A stretch of DNA of 7,038 nt from Chloroflexota bacterium (lineage in GTDB: Bacteria > Chloroflexota > Dehalococcoidia > Lucifugimonadales > JADFKI01), in NCBI GenBank assembly GCA_009838595.1, contig VXRI01000354.1:1-7038 (forward strand). Direction: 5' to 3'. The position numbers were made by a program, and so were the translations under genes. How positions within the stretch are numbered: the first letter of the stretch is position 1; each line of letters opens with the position of its first letter. This document shows positions 5,723 through 7,038 of this stretch, in pieces. Below the pieces are notes generated by a model that saw nothing but the letters and a program-made list of their open reading frames with translations, searched no databases and was not told the origin of the DNA.

Positions 5723-6553
5723 TTACTCCGCCACGAACTTCGGGTAAGACCCCAACACCTTCATCGTCGATGCCTTCTCCGCTATCGCATCCAATGCGTG
5801 GCGAACTTCCGCATCCTCATGATGCCCTTCAATATCAGCAAGGAAGAAATACCGTCCCAAGCTAAGTCTGGTCGGCCGCGATTCAATCTTGTTCAGGTTG
5901 ATTCCCCTGTTCGAAAACTCCATAAGCACGCCGACCAAGCTGCCCGGTCTGTCCGCATCGAAGTGGAAGCAGATAGAAGTCTTGTCGTTGCCGGTAGGAG
6001 CGCCGTCTTCCGACGCAAGTACGATGAACCTCGTGGCATTGCTGTGGTTGTCCTCAATACTCTCTTCTACTATCTGCACATCGAAGAATGACGCCGCCCG
6101 CTTGCCGGCAATCGCGACCGTGTTCAATTCGCTGTCAACCATTTCGCCAACGGCGGCTGAATTGCTCAGCGATGGCATTGTGGTCGCGTTTGGAAAACGC
6201 CGCCGCAGGTAATCTCGGCACTGCCCCAACGACTGCGGATGCGAATACACGACTTCAATCGCGTCAATATCCGTGCCTTCCTTTGCGAACAGGCAGTGGT
6301 GTATTGGAAGGACAAGCTCGCTCTTTATCTTGAATTGCGTTTCGTGTATCAGCAGGTCGGCAGTGAAGGTTACCGCGCCTTCGAGGCTGTTCTCGATCGG
6401 CACAATGCCTTCGTCCGCTTCGCCTATATGCAAAGAATCGATGACGCCGGGCAGCGACGCCGCAGCGATAAGTTCGGCGTCGCTATCGTACATCAGCGCA
6501 GCCTCCTCGGAATATGTTCCTGGTGGGCCTAAGTATGCAATCCTTTGTGCCAT
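5723..6553 (-). CDS. pheA: Prephenate dehydratase (monofunctional, with ACT domain)
   Basis: PheA converts prephenate to phenylpyruvate with loss of CO2 and water, the penultimate step to phenylalanine. The protein is 276 residues, normal for the monofunctional form, with no chorismate mutase domain. The catalytic domain opens with YLGPPGTYSEEAA (7-19) and has VPIENS (51-56), SHPQSLGQC (104-112) and the active-site NATRF (172-176) with Thr174. The C-terminal ACT domain (about 192-270) carries GSLV (204-207) and KIESRP (222-227), the usual phenylalanine-binding motifs, so feedback inhibition is expected. The frame is open to an earlier ATG at 6625. I chose 6553 because GGAGAAG lies 7 bases before it, the family starts here, and the extra 24 residues are basic and low in similarity. 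The upstream neighbour on this strand is the Ktr-type gene. Confidence 0.95.
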   Translation of the reverse strand: MAQRIAYLGPPGTYSEEAALMYDSDAELIAAASLPGVIDSLHIGEADEGIVPIENSLEGAVTFTADLLIHETQFKIKSELVLPIHHCLFAKEGTDIDAIEVVYSHPQSLGQCRDYLRRRFPNATTMPSLSNSAAVGEMVDSELNTVAIAGKRAASFFDVQIVEESIEDNHSNATRFIVLASEDGAPTGNDKTSICFHFDADRPGSLVGVLMEFSNRGINLNKIESRPTRLSLGRYFFLADIEGHHEDAEVRHALDAIAEKASTMKVLGSYPKFVAE

Positions 6554-6560
6554 CGCTCCG

Positions 6561-6567
6561 CTTCTCC
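6561..6567 (-). promoter_or_regulatory. Ribosome-binding site that decides the pheA start
   Basis: GGAGAAG on the minus strand is spaced 7 bases from the ATG at 6553. The upstream in-frame ATGs at 6589 and 6625 have no comparable site, which favours the shorter protein. Confidence 0.65.
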
Positions 6568-6572
6568 GTGTG

Positions 6573-6590
6573 TATGCGCGCCCGCGCATA
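6573..6590. repeat. Near-perfect GC-rich palindrome upstream of pheA
   Basis: TATGCGCG and CGCGCATA are exact reverse complements flanking a 2-base centre. The palindrome sits 20 bases before the pheA ATG, just upstream of its ribosome-binding site. It could be an operator for a dimeric regulator or an RNA hairpin in the leader. No known regulator motif is recognised. Confidence 0.45.
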
Positions 6591-6654
6591 TCGGTCCCGC
6601 CTGTATTCAGACTGCGTGCGGTCAATCTATGCTTGTTGGAATCAACGCATTAGA

Positions 6655-7038
6655 TCAGACTGTCAAGTCGTCAAGTATTACATCATCTGCGGCGACAATT
6701 AGCCAGTCATTGGCGCGCAACCGGTCCTTGCTCTCAGGCTTGAGCGTTATGTTCCTGCCGCGCGATATTGCCAGCACCGCTTGGCTAGAGTCTCGCGGAT
6801 TGTGGAAGCCGGGCAACTCGTCGATGCTGAACTCCGAGAATCTGCTCGGCACCTTAATCTTGCTGATGCCGAAATTGGGCAGGATTTCCATATATTCCTG
6901 CACATCGGGGTGGAAGAGCGAGTGTGCCAAACGCGCGCCCATCTCCGTTTCCACTTGCACGACCTTGTCCACGCCGAGCCGTTCCAATGTGTTAGCGTGC
7001 AGCTGGTCGCCGGCGCGCGCCACAATATACTTCATGCC
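6655..7038 (-). CDS. ktrA: KtrA/TrkA-type potassium uptake regulatory protein, N-terminus cut by window edge
   Basis: Only the last 127 codons are present, and the frame stays open to the edge at 7038. The Met at 7035 is probably internal, because the family has sequence before it. What is visible is the end of an RCK/TrkA-N Rossmann domain (KYIVARAGDQLHANTLERLG, VDKVV, then ETEMGARLAHSL), followed by an RCK-C/TrkA-C ligand-binding domain (about 60-126). This includes FSEFSIDELPG, AVLAISRGRNITLKP and LRANDWLIVAADD. The single N plus C module fits Ktr-type regulators, which gate a KtrB-like membrane channel in response to ATP/ADP and cyclic di-AMP; the second half of a duplicated TrkA cannot be excluded from a partial sequence. 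No membrane subunit is in the window. A 101-base gap separates it from pheA downstream. Confidence 0.85.
   Translation of the reverse strand, partial: GMKYIVARAGDQLHANTLERLGVDKVVQVETEMGARLAHSLFHPDVQEYMEILPNFGISKIKVPSRFSEFSIDELPGFHNPRDSSQAVLAISRGRNITLKPESKDRLRANDWLIVAADDVILDDLTV

Noticed and set aside
6554..6625. N-terminal extension of pheA to the ATG at 6625
   Set aside because: It adds 24 basic residues without family similarity, and the ribosome-binding site points to 6553.
1..7038. CRISPR arrays, tRNA or rRNA genes, insertion sequences, phage genes
   Set aside because: No regularly spaced repeats, cloverleaf-like segments, transposase frames or terminal inverted repeats were seen on either strand.

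Overview
This window looks like an ordinary bacterial chromosome segment with one unusual gene. Base composition is moderately GC-rich, starts are ATG plus one TTG, and most genes have clear Shine-Dalgarno sequences. The four-cysteine zinc-ribbon type of ribosomal protein L28, the single-module Ktr-type potassium regulator, the stand-alone prephenate dehydratase with an ACT domain, the YtxH-type small membrane protein and the divergent dihydrodipicolinate-synthase-family gene would suit a Chloroflexota lineage (Dehalococcoidia/SAR202-like). That assignment is inference from family resemblance, not a search result.

Layout from left to right. At 1-1116 (minus) is a FakA-type DAK2/DhaL fatty-acid kinase gene, cut by the left edge. 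A 150-base divergent intergenic region carries a 9-bp inverted repeat. A plus-strand cluster follows: rpmB (ribosomal protein L28), hemA (glutamyl-tRNA reductase, the committed step of C5 tetrapyrrole synthesis, with a forced TTG start), a dihydrodipicolinate-synthase-family aldolase that lacks DapA substrate-binding residues, and an MfnB-type (5-formylfuran-3-yl)methyl phosphate synthase carrying an extra C-terminal TusA/SirA-like domain. Gaps inside this cluster are 6, 26 and 83 bases, and a hairpin with a T-rich tail at 4848-4877 closes it. A second plus-strand pair encodes two small one-helix membrane proteins, the second of the YtxH family. A perfect 14-bp inverted repeat at 5616-5659 acts as a shared terminator between this pair and the minus-strand genes. 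The right end holds minus-strand pheA (prephenate dehydratase, phenylalanine synthesis) and, upstream of it, the C-terminal part of a KtrA/TrkA-type potassium-uptake regulator cut by the right edge.

Most genes are housekeeping: translation, heme, phenylalanine, potassium and fatty-acid activation. The standout is the MfnB-TusA fusion at 3791-4792. MfnB makes the furan precursor of methanofuran in methanogens, and related enzymes occur in methylotrophs that use methanofuran-type cofactors. Here all recognisable catalytic residues of the MfnB half are kept, while a Ser/Gly/Asn/Thr linker joins it to a domain built like a sulfur-carrier protein with a conserved cysteine. It follows an atypical class I aldolase, so the two may form a small undescribed furan or aldol pathway. 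No other methanofuran or tetrahydromethanopterin genes are visible in the window.
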